Origin: Gammaproteobacteria bacterium
GTDB lineage: Bacteria > Pseudomonadota > Gammaproteobacteria > Pseudomonadales > Azotimanducaceae
Direction: 5' to 3'
Assembly: GCA_026706385.1 (NCBI GenBank)
Contig: JAPOYV010000062.1
Location: 1-45,270 of the forward strand
Length of the DNA: 45,270 nucleotides
The notes under the pieces are model-generated. The model was not told the origin of the DNA and did not search any database. It saw only the letters and a program-made list of their open reading frames with translations. Below are positions 1 to 8,699 of the stretch, piece by piece. The translations under genes were made by a program, and so were the position numbers. The first letter of the stretch is position 1, and each line of letters begins with the position of its first letter.

Positions 1-2
1 GC

Positions 3-515
3 CGGGGGCGCTTCGTGCGCGCCTTCCGGGAGACGCTGCGCCAGTGCAGGAACCGTCCCGGCTTCCGTGTGGCGCACTACTCGATTCAGGACGACCATGC
101 GCATTTCCTGATCGAGGCGGCGGGGGCGCGGCGCCTGGCGAACGGCATGAAGAGCCTGGCGGCGCGTTTCGCGCGCTGCGTGAACCGCGTCTTCGGCCGC
201 AAGGGGCGCGTTCTGGCGGGCCGCTTCCACCACGTGCTGAAGCGGACGCCGACGGAGGTTCGTCGTGCGCTGGCGTACGTCCTGCTGAACGCGCGCAAGC
301 ACTACCGTCAGCGTCGTCGCCGGCTTCCGCCGGTGGCGCTGGACGGCGCGAGTTCGGGTCTGTGGTTCGACGGCTGGAGGGGGCGGGGTCCGCCGCCGGG
401 CCGCTACGCGGACGCGGACCGCGCGCCGGAGGTGGCGTCGCCGCGGACGTGGCTGCTGGCCAAGGGCTGGCGGCGGATCGGGCTGGTGGATCCGGCGGAG
501 GTGCCGGGGAGCTGA
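3..515 (+). CDS. RAYT / Y1 (IS200-like) transposase, 5' end outside window
   Basis: REP-associated tyrosine transposase, a single-strand DNA nickase of the HUH Y1 family thought to mobilise REP/REPIN repeats. The frame is open back to the window edge and family-like sequence precedes the first GTG at 15, so the N-terminus lies outside the window. The HUH pair is seen as DDHAHFLIEA. The downstream helix ALAYVLLNARKHY carries the likely catalytic tyrosine, judged from the position of YIHxNPVRA in other RAYTs. The tail GWRRIGLVDPAEVPG is typical of long RAYTs. No IS ends were seen downstream. A second fragment of the same gene type lies at 2765-2812, and REP-like repeats occur near 3 kb and 33 kb. 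Confidence 0.85.
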   Translation, partial: RGRFVRAFRETLRQCRNRPGFRVAHYSIQDDHAHFLIEAAGARRLANGMKSLAARFARCVNRVFGRKGRVLAGRFHHVLKRTPTEVRRALAYVLLNARKHYRQRRRRLPPVALDGASSGLWFDGWRGRGPPPGRYADADRAPEVASPRTWLLAKGWRRIGLVDPAEVPGS

Positions 516-873
516 CCTTGGCAGCCACGGGGCGCGGCCGGGCTGTCGGAACTGATGCGGCCACGAAGTATCGATGGCAACCGAGACTGCACGTTCCTGG
601 CAACCGAAAACTACGCACTACGAGGCAGCAGAGCGGCCGTCGCTCAACCTGAACTCCGTGAAGTCCGTCATCACGGCGGGCAGAATCGTCGTCGCGGTGA
701 ACCGCATCGCCAAGAGCACAGGATCCTTTCGACCGCATCCGCCGAAAAGCCCCACATCGTGCTCCGCGGCGGTAAGGTAAGCCGATGAGTTCGCTCCCCC
801 GATACGGCGGCGATGTACCACCCGGTGGCCTCGTGGACGCACTCGATCGTGCCGTCTGTCGTCGACGGAAGTC
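516..873. other. Intergenic, no gene recognised
   Basis: This stretch separates the transposase from the RnfD-like gene. Short open frames occur on both strands but none has a recognisable motif or a convincing ribosome binding site. No copy of the 18-nt repeat head was found. Promoter elements for the downstream gene could not be assigned. Confidence 0.5.
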
Positions 874-2754
874 ATGACGGCCGCCGAACGCATGTCCGGC
901 GCGCAAGGCGGGCCCGCGAGCCTCATTCCCATGGTCGAGGGCATATCCCGGCGTGGCGCGTTCCTGCCGGTCCTCTTCATCGGCGTGCTCGCGGCACTCA
1001 CCGCCGCGCCCCGCATCGCGCTCCACGACACGCTGCCCGTCGTCCACCTCGCCGTCGTCGGCGTCCTGGCAGTTTGGTACCTCGCCCTCTACGTCCGCGA
1101 TCGTGCGAAGCCGCGCGCGTTCAACTTCCGCGTCCGCCTGGCCGCGCCGCATTACGTCCAAGCGTGCCTGCATCTGTCTATCTACATCTTCTGGGGTTTC
1201 TATTGGGCGCTCGTTGCCCACAACGCGCTCCTGCTCGTCGCGCAGATCGTCTTCGCCTTCGCCTTCGAGGGATTGCTCGCCTGGTCGCGCCGGAAGGAAT
1301 GGCGCTTGGGCTTCGGGCCGCTGCCGATCATCTTCAGCACCAATCTATTCCTGACGTTCAAGGACGATTGGTTCGTCTACCAATTCGTCTTGATTGCGGT
1401 CGGCTTCCTGGCGAAGGAATTCATCGTCTGGCAACGCGATGGCGTGCGAACGCATATCTTCAATCCGTCGGCATTCACGCTCTTCCTCTTCGCCGTGGTG
1501 CTGATCGCGTTCGGCCAGACCGACACGACCTGGGTCTCCCAGCTATCGGCGACGCTCGACACGCGTCTCGTCGATCCCGACAGCCGACCGTATCTCTTTC
1601 TCTTCGCGATCGGCCTCATCGCGCAGTTTCTCTTTCGCGTGACGCTCGTGACGCTCGCCTCGGCGGGCATGCTCTTCCTCCTCGCGAGCGTGTACAGCGC
1701 CACCACCGGCACCTATTGGTTCGTCGACACCGGGATTCCCGTCGCCGTCTTTCTCGGCCTCCACCTCCTCATCACGGATCCCGCGACCTCGCCCCGCAAC
1801 GGCTGGGGGCGCTTCCTTTTCGGCGTTTTCTACGGCGCGGGTGTCTTTGCGCTGTATGGCTTGCTCGACTATTTCGGTGAGCCGCTCGCCTACGACAAGC
1901 TCCTCTTCGTGCCCGTTCTGAACCTCCTCGTAATCCCGCTCGATCACGCAGGCGCGTTTCTCGCACGGAAGTTCACGGCTCTCCGCCAGCGCTTCGTGCC
2001 CTTCGAGGCCGCGTCCTTCATCAAGTGGAACCTCGTCCACATGGCGGCCTGGATCGGCATCTTCGCGTGGATGTACTTTGGCGAGTTCATCGAATCGGAT
2101 CATCCTGGGCGGCATCTCGAGCATTGGCAGACGAGTTGCGCCGAGGATCGCCCGTCGGGCTGCAGCAACTTGGCGGAGACCCTCCGCGCGCGATGTACGC
2201 AGGGCGCGGCCAACCGTTGCGACGAACTCTCGGCGCTTTACGAGCGTCGCCCCGATCTCGCGACGCCGGTGGAGACGCAGATCTGGTACGGCTTCGCCTG
2301 CGACGTGGGAGCGCGGCGCGAATGCGACCGCTACCGGCAGAACCTGACGAGCGAGATGCGGGAGGAGCTCGAGTCGCAATGCGAATCGGGCGACGCCATG
2401 AGCTGCTACGTCATCGGCTCGGGGCACTTCAAGGGCATTCATGGTGGACCGCGCGATCCGGCGGCAGCGCACGGCTACATCCTGCGTGGCTGCGAGTTGG
2501 GGATGGGTAAGAGTTGCGCCGTTGCCGGGATGATGTATCAATTCGGCGTCGCCGTCGGCGAGGACCTCGACGAGGCCGTGGCCTACCACAAGGTTGCCTG
2601 CGGCCGCTCGTTCACACCGAGCTGTGCCTCCCTTGCGGAGCTCTACCGAGATCCCAATACGCCCCTCGCGGACGTCGCCCTTAGCGAGTGGTATCGCGCG
2701 AAAGCATGCGCGCTCGGCGCCGCCCCACTCTGCAACCCGGTGGGAGCTGACTAA
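874..2754 (+). CDS. RnfD/NqrB-like membrane protein fused to cysteine-bridged Sel1 repeats
   Basis: A 626-residue protein with two parts. Residues about 25-405 form some ten or eleven hydrophobic segments resembling the RnfD/NqrB family of ion-pumping electron-transport subunits. The best landmarks are THIFNPSAF and LLITDPATSPRNGWGRFLFG. Residues about 410-626 are a soluble domain with seven exactly spaced C-x7-C pairs, e.g. CESGDAMSC, CELGMGKSC, CALGAAPLC. The last ones recur about every 36 residues, as in Sel1-like repeats of the Helicobacter Hcp type, where each pair forms a disulfide. This suggests the C-terminal domain is periplasmic (inference). No other rnf or nqr genes are nearby. The covalent flavin threonine motif of RnfD is not clear; SATTGT is the nearest candidate. 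ATG 874 follows GGAAG; ATG 892 or 931 are alternatives. Confidence 0.75.
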   Translation: MTAAERMSGAQGGPASLIPMVEGISRRGAFLPVLFIGVLAALTAAPRIALHDTLPVVHLAVVGVLAVWYLALYVRDRAKPRAFNFRVRLAAPHYVQACLHLSIYIFWGFYWALVAHNALLLVAQIVFAFAFEGLLAWSRRKEWRLGFGPLPIIFSTNLFLTFKDDWFVYQFVLIAVGFLAKEFIVWQRDGVRTHIFNPSAFTLFLFAVVLIAFGQTDTTWVSQLSATLDTRLVDPDSRPYLFLFAIGLIAQFLFRVTLVTLASAGMLFLLASVYSATTGTYWFVDTGIPVAVFLGLHLLITDPATSPRNGWGRFLFGVFYGAGVFALYGLLDYFGEPLAYDKLLFVPVLNLLVIPLDHAGAFLARKFTALRQRFVPFEAASFIKWNLVHMAAWIGIFAWMYFGEFIESDHPGRHLEHWQTSCAEDRPSGCSNLAETLRARCTQGAANRCDELSALYERRPDLATPVETQIWYGFACDVGARRECDRYRQNLTSEMREELESQCESGDAMSCYVIGSGHFKGIHGGPRDPAAAHGYILRGCELGMGKSCAVAGMMYQFGVAVGEDLDEAVAYHKVACGRSFTPSCASLAELYRDPNTPLADVALSEWYRAKACALGAAPLCNPVGAD

Positions 2755-2764
2755 CCCGCCGTCG

Positions 2765-2812
2765 GCCCGGCACTTCGGCCGGATCCACCAGACCGATGCA
2801 CCGCCCGCCCTT
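2765..2812 (-). pseudogene. Fragment of a RAYT transposase gene (3' end)
   Basis: On the minus strand this stretch closely matches the 3' end of the transposase at 470-510, including codons for IGLVDPAEVPG. Most differences look like third-position changes. Only about 48 bp can be aligned by eye. Sequence further upstream on the same strand is no longer recognisable, so this is a relic or a recombined end, not a gene. It lies next to two of the REP-like heads. Confidence 0.7.
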
Positions 2813-2891
2813 CGCTATCGACCGGCAACAGGCATTGCCCACCCACCCCCGCAACAGGCGTTCGAGCACGCAAATCCAGCCCGACGTTCAT

Positions 2892-2909
2892 GAACATTGC
2901 CCTATTCAA
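2892..2909 (-). repeat. REP-like repeat head, copy 1
   Basis: Minus-strand reading TTGAATAGGGCAATGTTC. Directly 5' of it on that strand is a hairpin (stem GCGCGG/CCGCGC, loop of 5, around 2919-2935). It is inverted relative to copy 2. Confidence 0.7.
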
Positions 2910-2990
2910 CTTAACGCGCGGCGGCTCCGCGCCGACCCCCACTGCGGGCTCTTTCGTCGATGGGTTGTTCGCGGCGGGGTTCAGGGCGCG

Positions 2991-3047
2991 GATCGCCTAC
3001 CAGCGACAATGGCAGGAGGACTACGGCGATCGAAAAGGGCGATGTTC
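2991..3047 (+). repeat. REP-like repeat, copy 2 (hairpin plus head)
   Basis: The head TCGAAAAGGGCGATGTTC is at 3030-3047. It is preceded by complementary arms GATCGCC (2991-2997) and GGCGATC (3025-3031). With copy 1 it forms an inverted pair spanning about 156 bp, in the style of a REPIN. Confidence 0.7.
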
Positions 3048-3110
3048 CGACAGAGTCCTGCCATCCCGTCGTGATGGCAGAGCCAGCGGTTGGAGGTGCC
3101 CGCGCCCCGT

Positions 3111-4268
3111 TCAGTCCTTCGGCAACCCCAGGATCCGCTCGGCGATGATGTTGCGCTGGATGTTCGGCGTGCCGCCGCCGATCACGACGCCCGGCCAGCC
3201 GAGCGAAGAGCGTGCCCAACTGCCGCCGTCGGCGGCGTCGTCGCCGCCGAGTTGCACGCCGGCCATGCCGGTGAGTTCGACCGCGAAGTCGGCCATCTCG
3301 ATCTCGAGGCTGGCACGGTGCAGCTTGTTCACCGATGTCTCGCTCGACAGCGGTTCGCCGCGCAACTGCTTGGTGAGATAGCGCAGGCCGTTGTACTTCA
3401 TGGCCGCGATCTTGGCCTCGAATTCGCCGATGCGGCGTTGCACGGCGGGGTCCTCGGCGGCGGGCCGGCCCTGGCGTCGCGTGGCCTTGACGAGGGCTTT
3501 CAAGCTGTCGAGACGGGCGAACATCTGGGTCACCTCGCCGATGCTCGAGCGTTCGTTGGCGAGTGCGGAAATGGTGACCTGCCAGCCCTTGCCTTCCTCG
3601 CCGAGACGATTCTCGACCGGGACCTGCACATCGGTGAAGAACACCTCGGCGAAGTTCCGCTCGCCGGCCATGTTCTCGATGGGTCGCACTTCGACGCCCG
3701 GCGCGTCCATGGGGACCAAAAGGCAAGTGATGCCGTCGTGCTTGCGTTCGACGTCGAACTGCGTGCGCGTCAATAGGATGATCCAGTCCGCCCAAGGCGC
3801 TCCAGTCGTCCAGATCTTCTGGCCGTTCACGACGTAGTGGTCGCCGATGCGTTCGGCCTTCGTCTCGATGGCGGCGAGGTCGCTGCCGTGGTTGGGCTCC
3901 GAGTAGCCAGTGCACCAGTTGACCTTGCTGTCGAGGATGTCGGGGATGAAGCGCTGCTTCTGCTCGTCGGTGCCGTACTGCATGATCCCGGGCCCCACCC
4001 ATGCGAGGCCCATGAACGACGTGCCGAGCGGCGGCGCGCGGTGCAGCGCCATTTCCTCCTTCAGGATCGCCTGCTCGGTGAGGCTCCCTTCACCGCCACC
4101 GTACTCCTTGGGCCACGAGAAACCGACCCACCCCTTGGCGCGCACCTTCGACAGCCAGCCGGCCAGGAAACCCCGCCCGCGCTCCTTCGGCGGCGGTAGG
4201 TTCTCTGCGAGGAACTCGCGCACTTCGTTGCGAAATGCCTGTTCCGAGGGGGTGTAGTCGAAGTCCAT
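3111..4268 (-). CDS. Acyl-CoA dehydrogenase, FadE alpha-type subunit
   Basis: A 385-residue FAD-dependent acyl-CoA dehydrogenase that introduces the alpha-beta double bond into an acyl-CoA. The N-terminal helical domain starts MDFDYTPSEQAFRNEVR. The central beta domain contains WCTGYSEPNHGSDLA and GQKIWTTGAPWADW, and the C-terminal helical domain ends GGGTPNIQRNIIAERILG. This ending is usual for the catalytic subunit of two-gene dehydrogenases acting on bulky substrates such as sterol side chains. It is the last gene of a three-gene minus-strand operon, 11 nt after a second, shorter dehydrogenase. The two probably form an alpha2-beta2 heterotetramer (inference from known FadE pairs). The substrate cannot be read from sequence. 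Confidence 0.9.
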   Translation of the reverse strand: MDFDYTPSEQAFRNEVREFLAENLPPPKERGRGFLAGWLSKVRAKGWVGFSWPKEYGGGEGSLTEQAILKEEMALHRAPPLGTSFMGLAWVGPGIMQYGTDEQKQRFIPDILDSKVNWCTGYSEPNHGSDLAAIETKAERIGDHYVVNGQKIWTTGAPWADWIILLTRTQFDVERKHDGITCLLVPMDAPGVEVRPIENMAGERNFAEVFFTDVQVPVENRLGEEGKGWQVTISALANERSSIGEVTQMFARLDSLKALVKATRRQGRPAAEDPAVQRRIGEFEAKIAAMKYNGLRYLTKQLRGEPLSSETSVNKLHRASLEIEMADFAVELTGMAGVQLGGDDAADGGSWARSSLGWPGVVIGGGTPNIQRNIIAERILGLPKD

Positions 4269-4279
4269 ACCGATTCCCG

Positions 4280-5359
4280 CTAGCCCATGGCGGCGATGCG
4301 CCGGTAGTGGAAATCAGCATCGCCGAATGCCGAGCGTACCCACTTCGAGCGCTTGAGATAAAGCTGCGCGTCGTACTCGGCCGTGTAGCCGATGGCGCCG
4401 TGCAGGCCGACGCCGTCGATGCCGATGCGGGCGAAGGCGTCGGACGCGTAGGCCTTGGCGAGCGAAGCGGCGCGGGGTAGTTCGTCGACCGCGTCGTCGA
4501 CCGCCCAGGCGGCGTAGTAGGCGAGCGACTTGAACGACTCGATGTCCACGAACATGTCGGCGAGGCGGTGCTTGACGCCCTGGTACTTGCCGATGGGATT
4601 GTCGAACTGGATGCGCGTCTTGGCGTACTCCGATGTCAGTTCGAGCACGGCCTCGGCGGCGCCGATCGCCTCCAGGGTCACCGCCACGGCACCGCAGTCG
4701 GTGAGGAAATCCAGATCAGCGCTGCTGATCGGCAGGGTGTCGAGCGGGCGCACGGCGTCCAAGACGGCCTTGGCCGTCGGCTTTGTGCCGTCCACCGCCG
4801 GTTGCGCCGTCACCTCGACCTCCGCGGTCGCGACGATGGCCAGGGCCAGCGCGTCGCCGGTGCGCGTGGCGACGAGAAGATGGGTCGACGGGATGCCGTC
4901 CTGGACGAAAGGCTTGGTTCCGGTGAGCAACTCGCCACCGGCTAGGCGGACGCCTTGCGGGTCGATCCAGTTCGGTTCGTCGTAGAGGCCGATGCCGAAC
5001 ACCGCTTCGCCGCTGGCGATCCGGGCGAGCCAGGCCCGGCGCTGGTCCTCGTTGCCGCAGCGCGCGATCGCGGCGGCCGCCTGGGCCGCGGAAAGCACCG
5101 GCAACGGGCAGAGCGCCCGGCCGCACTCTTCGAGGACCACGGCGAGATCGATCCACTTCAGCCCGACGCCGCCGAACCGCTCCGGAACGATCAGCGCCAG
5201 CCAGCCGAGGTCGGCGGCCTGTTGCCAGAGCGCGGCCCGTCGCTCGGGGTCCTCTCCGAGGGCGAGCGCGCGCACCGTGGAGGACGGCAACTCGTCCGCC
5301 ATGAAGCGCCGAACCTGCTCGCGCAGCAGGTTCTGTTCCTCGGAGAAGCCGAAGTCCAC
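4280..5359 (-). CDS. Acyl-CoA dehydrogenase, FadE beta-type subunit
   Basis: A 359-residue acyl-CoA dehydrogenase beginning VDFGFSEEQNLLREQVRRF at GTG 5359, 20 nt after the SDR stop codon. The open frame runs far upstream into the SDR, but family similarity starts at this GTG. C-terminal landmarks are RIQFDNPIGKYQGVKHRLAD and HGAIGYTAEYDAQLYLKR. The mid-domain is less conserved than in the neighbouring dehydrogenase, as expected for a partner subunit with reduced flavin contacts (inference). The operon order SDR, beta, alpha suggests the products act in one beta-oxidation cycle. Confidence 0.85.
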   Translation of the reverse strand: MDFGFSEEQNLLREQVRRFMADELPSSTVRALALGEDPERRAALWQQAADLGWLALIVPERFGGVGLKWIDLAVVLEECGRALCPLPVLSAAQAAAAIARCGNEDQRRAWLARIASGEAVFGIGLYDEPNWIDPQGVRLAGGELLTGTKPFVQDGIPSTHLLVATRTGDALALAIVATAEVEVTAQPAVDGTKPTAKAVLDAVRPLDTLPISSADLDFLTDCGAVAVTLEAIGAAEAVLELTSEYAKTRIQFDNPIGKYQGVKHRLADMFVDIESFKSLAYYAAWAVDDAVDELPRAASLAKAYASDAFARIGIDGVGLHGAIGYTAEYDAQLYLKRSKWVRSAFGDADFHYRRIAAMG

Positions 5360-5379
5360 GCTTGTCGTGCGGCCGGCCG

Positions 5380-6255
5380 TCAGCCGCCGCGCATGGGGTT
5401 GATCGGCGGCCAGGAATCCTTGGTCGCGAGGATCGCATCGCCGACTTCCTCGACGTCCCACGGCCCGTCCGCCTCGTCCTTGTGGGCGATCGGATTGAGC
5501 TGCCAGGACAACAGCGAGACCCGGTTGCCGGTGACGAGCCACGTGCGGCCGGTGACTTCCTTGGCGTCGTCGGTACACAGCCAGACGACGGTCGGCGACA
5601 CCTTCTCGGGCGGCACGGCATCCTTGGCCTGCTCGGGCAGAATGTCGTCGGTCAGCCGCGACAGCGCCGTTGGCGCGAGGATGTTCACGGTGACGCCGTA
5701 TCGTGCGCCCTCGAGGTAGAGGCAGCGTGCGAAACCGGCGATGCCCGCCTTGGCGGCGCCGTAGTTGGTCTGGCCGAAGTTGCCGAGCAAGCCCGACGTG
5801 GAACTGGTGACGATGATCCGCCCGCCTTCGCCCTGCTCGAGCATCTGGTCGTAGGCTGCCTTCGCCGAGTAGTACGTGCCGCGCAGATGCACGTCGTTGA
5901 CCACCTCCCACATGTCGTCGGTCATGTTCTTGAACGACTTGTCGCGGAGGATGCCGGCGTTGCAGATGCAGATGTCGAGGCGCCCGAAGCTGTCGACCGC
6001 GGCCTTGACCATGGCTTGGGCATCGGCCTTGTTGCTCACCGATCCGTAGTCGGCGACCGCTTGGCCGCCCGCTGCCTGGATCTCGGCCACAACCCCGTCG
6101 GCCATGTTGGTTCCGGAGCCGGTGCCGTCGCGAGCGCCGCCGAGGTCGTTGACGACCACCGATGCGCCTTCATGGGCGAGCAGCAGGGCGTGGGTTCGTC
6201 CCAGGCCGCCGCCGGCACCGGTCACAAGCGCGACCTTGCCGTCCAACATCCCCAT
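5380..6255 (-). CDS. SDR, MFE-2-like 3-hydroxyacyl-CoA dehydrogenase
   Basis: A 291-residue short-chain dehydrogenase with the NAD(P) loop TGAGGGLGRTHA and catalytic Ser-Tyr-Lys in SSTSGLLGNFGQTNYGAAKAG split as S-S-T-S and YGAAK. It resembles the dehydrogenase part of peroxisomal multifunctional enzyme type 2, which oxidises 3-hydroxyacyl-CoA of branched or sterol side chains. The start ATG 6255 is chosen because GAGGAG lies 7 nt upstream; ATG 6249 is an alternative. It is first in an operon with two acyl-CoA dehydrogenases. A MaoC-type hydratase that could supply its substrate is at 28.5-29.4 kb. Confidence 0.85.
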   Translation of the reverse strand: MGMLDGKVALVTGAGGGLGRTHALLLAHEGASVVVNDLGGARDGTGSGTNMADGVVAEIQAAGGQAVADYGSVSNKADAQAMVKAAVDSFGRLDICICNAGILRDKSFKNMTDDMWEVVNDVHLRGTYYSAKAAYDQMLEQGEGGRIIVTSSTSGLLGNFGQTNYGAAKAGIAGFARCLYLEGARYGVTVNILAPTALSRLTDDILPEQAKDAVPPEKVSPTVVWLCTDDAKEVTGRTWLVTGNRVSLLSWQLNPIAHKDEADGPWDVEEVGDAILATKDSWPPINPMRGG

Positions 6256-6364
6256 CTCGTGTCTCCTCAAGTCTTGCGATGTGCGTGAAGGCGCGTAAGT
6301 GTATTGCGGCAAGCGGCAAAGGCAATGGCGAACCGTCTTCGCGCGCTATGCGCTCGCGTGCGCG

Positions 6365-7639
6365 TCATCGTTTGCCGTAGACCAGGAACGGGACGTTCGC
6401 GTAGGCGGCGTGGCCTCGCCCGTCCGAGGCTGTCACGTACAGGCGATAGGGGCCCGCCGTGGCCGGTGCGTTCAGCACCACCTCCGCCTGGTGCGCATCG
6501 CCGACGAAGAGGCCGTCGACGTCCTCGATGGGCGCCTCGAGGTCGCCGCCGACGGCGGTTTCCGTACTCTCCGGTTTCACTCGCCACCAATAGCGGACGT
6601 GGTCGCCGTCCGGGTCGACCACGTTCGCCTTCGCGACGTATCGCCGGCCCGCGGCGAGGCGAATGCTGTCGGTGGCGAACCGTCGAGCGAGGCTAAGCGA
6701 ATTCAGCACCGGTGCCTGGTTGGACGGCGCGCGCCCGGTCCAGACGAACTGCAGCACGTCCACGGCGGCCGTCGACTCGCCACGCTCGGTGAACAGGCTG
6801 AACCAGGTATGCGTCCGCTCCTGCTTCTGGCCCCAGAGGAATGCGTAGGATCCCAGACCGGGCCCGAGGAACGGCTCGATCAGCGTCCGGTAGCTCGCCA
6901 GGTAGTGGCGACCCTTCTCCGTGCTGTGCTGCTCGATGGGCGCCCCCCAACGCGTCTTGGCGACTTCCCAGTGGCCGAGCGGACCCCACTCGGTGACCAT
7001 GAATGGGCCGGACCCCAGGTAGCGGACGGCGCTGGGCATCAGCGCGAGGGCGCCGTAGGCCTGCACGCTCAGGAAATCCAGGTCCGGTGCCCGTTCACGC
7101 ACCAGGTCGACGGTCTCCCTGTCGAGCGCCGAGATCGTGGTCGTTGTCGGATGGTTCGGATCGAGTTCATGGATCAGCCGTGCAAGCTCGTTGACCTCGT
7201 CGTAGACGCGCGGATTGGTGGAGCCCATGTCCAGTTCGTTGCCGATGATCCAGGCGAGCAGGGCGGGGTGGTCCTTGTGGCGCTCCACGGCGCCAAGCAC
7301 CTGCCGCCGCTGCCGGGCAATGCTCGCGTGGTCGTCGTAGTCGAACCCGGCGCGTTCCGGTGCCACGGGCAAGCCCAGCGAGACGGTCAAGCCGTGGCGG
7401 TGCGCCGCGTCGAGAGTGGCCTTGGCGCTCTCGACGCCCCAGGTGCGAATCGAGTTCCCGCCCCTCGCTGCGAGGGTCGCGACGTCGACCCCGGCGAGGC
7501 CTGCGCCTTTGACCAGATAAGGTTGGCCGCCGCGCAAGAGCGTGTAGCCGGCCTCGACGGCGACAACCTCGACACGGACGGCCCCGTAGGCGACGCTGCA
7601 CGCCAGGGCCGTGATTGCCATTAGGCTCCATCGAGTCAC
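6365..7639 (-). CDS. Clan GH-A glycoside hydrolase (GH2-like TIM barrel), secreted
   Basis: A 424-residue exported protein. [19 protein letters not shown] is a plausible signal peptide. The barrel begins around [12 protein letters not shown] with GGNSIRTWG. The acid/base glutamate is in IIGNELD and the nucleophile glutamate in MVTEWGP, the spacing seen in clan GH-A. A C-terminal beta domain (about 320-424) contains [12 protein letters not shown]. Start GTG 7639 lies 8 nt after the LacI stop, so it is the last gene of the glucan operon. By context the substrate is a beta-glucan or its oligosaccharides. The exact CAZy family cannot be fixed by eye. Confidence 0.75.
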   Translation of the reverse strand: MTRWSLMAITALACSVAYGAVRVEVVAVEAGYTLLRGGQPYLVKGAGLAGVDVATLAARGGNSIRTWGVESAKATLDAAHRHGLTVSLGLPVAPERAGFDYDDHASIARQRRQVLGAVERHKDHPALLAWIIGNELDMGSTNPRVYDEVNELARLIHELDPNHPTTTTISALDRETVDLVRERAPDLDFLSVQAYGALALMPSAVRYLGSGPFMVTEWGPLGHWEVAKTRWGAPIEQHSTEKGRHYLASYRTLIEPFLGPGLGSYAFLWGQKQERTHTWFSLFTERGESTAAVDVLQFVWTGRAPSNQAPVLNSLSLARRFATDSIRLAAGRRYVAKANVVDPDGDHVRYWWRVKPESTETAVGGDLEAPIEDVDGLFVGDAHQAEVVLNAPATAGPYRLYVTASDGRGHAAYANVPFLVYGKR

Positions 7640-7647
7640 GACGCAGC

Positions 7648-8676
7648 CTACGGCCGGCCCATGGAGGAGCGGGCAACCAGGTCGCAGGCGAAGGTCTCCT
7701 GGCGAGGTGGTTCGCCGCTGACGTTTGCGATCAGAAGCTCCGTGGCGCGGTGGGCGATCGCTGCGATCGGCTGGCGTACCGTCGTCAGGGCGGGCCAGGT
7801 GTGGGTGGCGGTGGGCGAGTCGTCGAAACCGGCCACGGAGAGCGTTTCCGGCACGCGGATGCCGCGTTCGTGTGCGCCAACCACGACCCCGGCGGCGGTG
7901 TCGTCGTTGCAGGCGACGATCGCCGTGGGCCGCTCCGAGAGCCGCCAGAGCGCGAGGAGTCCGCGCTTGCCGGAGTCGAAATCGAAGTGTCCGTCCACCA
8001 CCAGTGCCGGATCGGCTTGCAGGCCGTGGTCACGCAGGCACTCCAGGTGGCCGGCCAACCGCTTGTGGCTGGCGCCGTGACGTGGATCGCCCTTGATGAA
8101 GCCGATGCGGCGATGGCCGAGGCCGAGTACGTGCGCGGTCAGCGCGCGGCTGGCGGCCACGTCGTCGGGACTCACCGACGTCCAGTCCGGGTTGGTGTCG
8201 CGGGGTGAGATCTGGGCGAATGGCGTACCGCCTTCGACCAGGAGCGATGTGACGTCAGCCCGGTCGGCGATCGGCGCCGTCAGCAGCACGCCGTCGACGC
8301 GCGTCTGGCGTACGAACTGACGGACCGTGGACGGCTTCAGGTCGTCAGTGCAGGGGCGCAGCAGCAACGCGTGCCCGTGCTCCTCGCAGGCCGCGTAGGC
8401 ACCCTCCAGCAGTCGTTGGATGTAGCTGAACTCGTGGGGGTTCTCGTAGACGAGGCCGATGGAGAACGTGCGCCGCCCGGCCAGACCACGTGCCGCGGGC
8501 AGCGGCTCGTAGTCCAGCGCCGTTACGGCATCGCGTACGCGTTCACGCGTCTCCGGGCGGACGTTCGGCTCGTTGTTGACCACCCGCGAGACCGTCTTGA
8601 TCGACACGCCGGCGCGGTCGGCCACCTCGCGAATGGTCGCACCGCGGCGACCGGCGGTCGAGATCCCCCGTACCAT
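7648..8676 (-). CDS. LacI-family transcriptional regulator of the glucan operon
   Basis: A 342-residue repressor. The helix-turn-helix is at about residues 13-33 ([20 protein letters not shown]), with the hinge helix region following. The rest is a periplasmic-binding-like sensor domain with [11 protein letters not shown] and [14 protein letters not shown] 8676 is 23 nt after the TonB receptor stop; the longer open frame upstream is receptor sequence in another frame. It is encoded inside the operon it probably controls. Its likely operator is the palindrome at 14586-14599, so it would be autoregulated (inference). Confidence 0.9.
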   Translation of the reverse strand: MVRGISTAGRRGATIREVADRAGVSIKTVSRVVNNEPNVRPETRERVRDAVTALDYEPLPAARGLAGRRTFSIGLVYENPHEFSYIQRLLEGAYAACEEHGHALLLRPCTDDLKPSTVRQFVRQTRVDGVLLTAPIADRADVTSLLVEGGTPFAQISPRDTNPDWTSVSPDDVAASRALTAHVLGLGHRRIGFIKGDPRHGASHKRLAGHLECLRDHGLQADPALVVDGHFDFDSGKRGLLALWRLSERPTAIVACNDDTAAGVVVGAHERGIRVPETLSVAGFDDSPTATHTWPALTTVRQPIAAIAHRATELLIANVSGEPPRQETFACDLVARSSMGRP

Positions 8677-8699
8677 GATCGATCCGCCGCTACCTTCGG

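Noticed and set aside
813-1880. Arg-rich open frame of 355 codons overlapping the RnfD-like gene
   Set aside because: It is a shadow in another frame of a gene with clear membrane and Sel1 features; its composition is that of high-GC off-frame translation.
2890-3381. Plus-strand frame starting MNIALFNLT
   Set aside because: The start is the repeat head itself and the end runs antisense into the acyl-CoA dehydrogenase.
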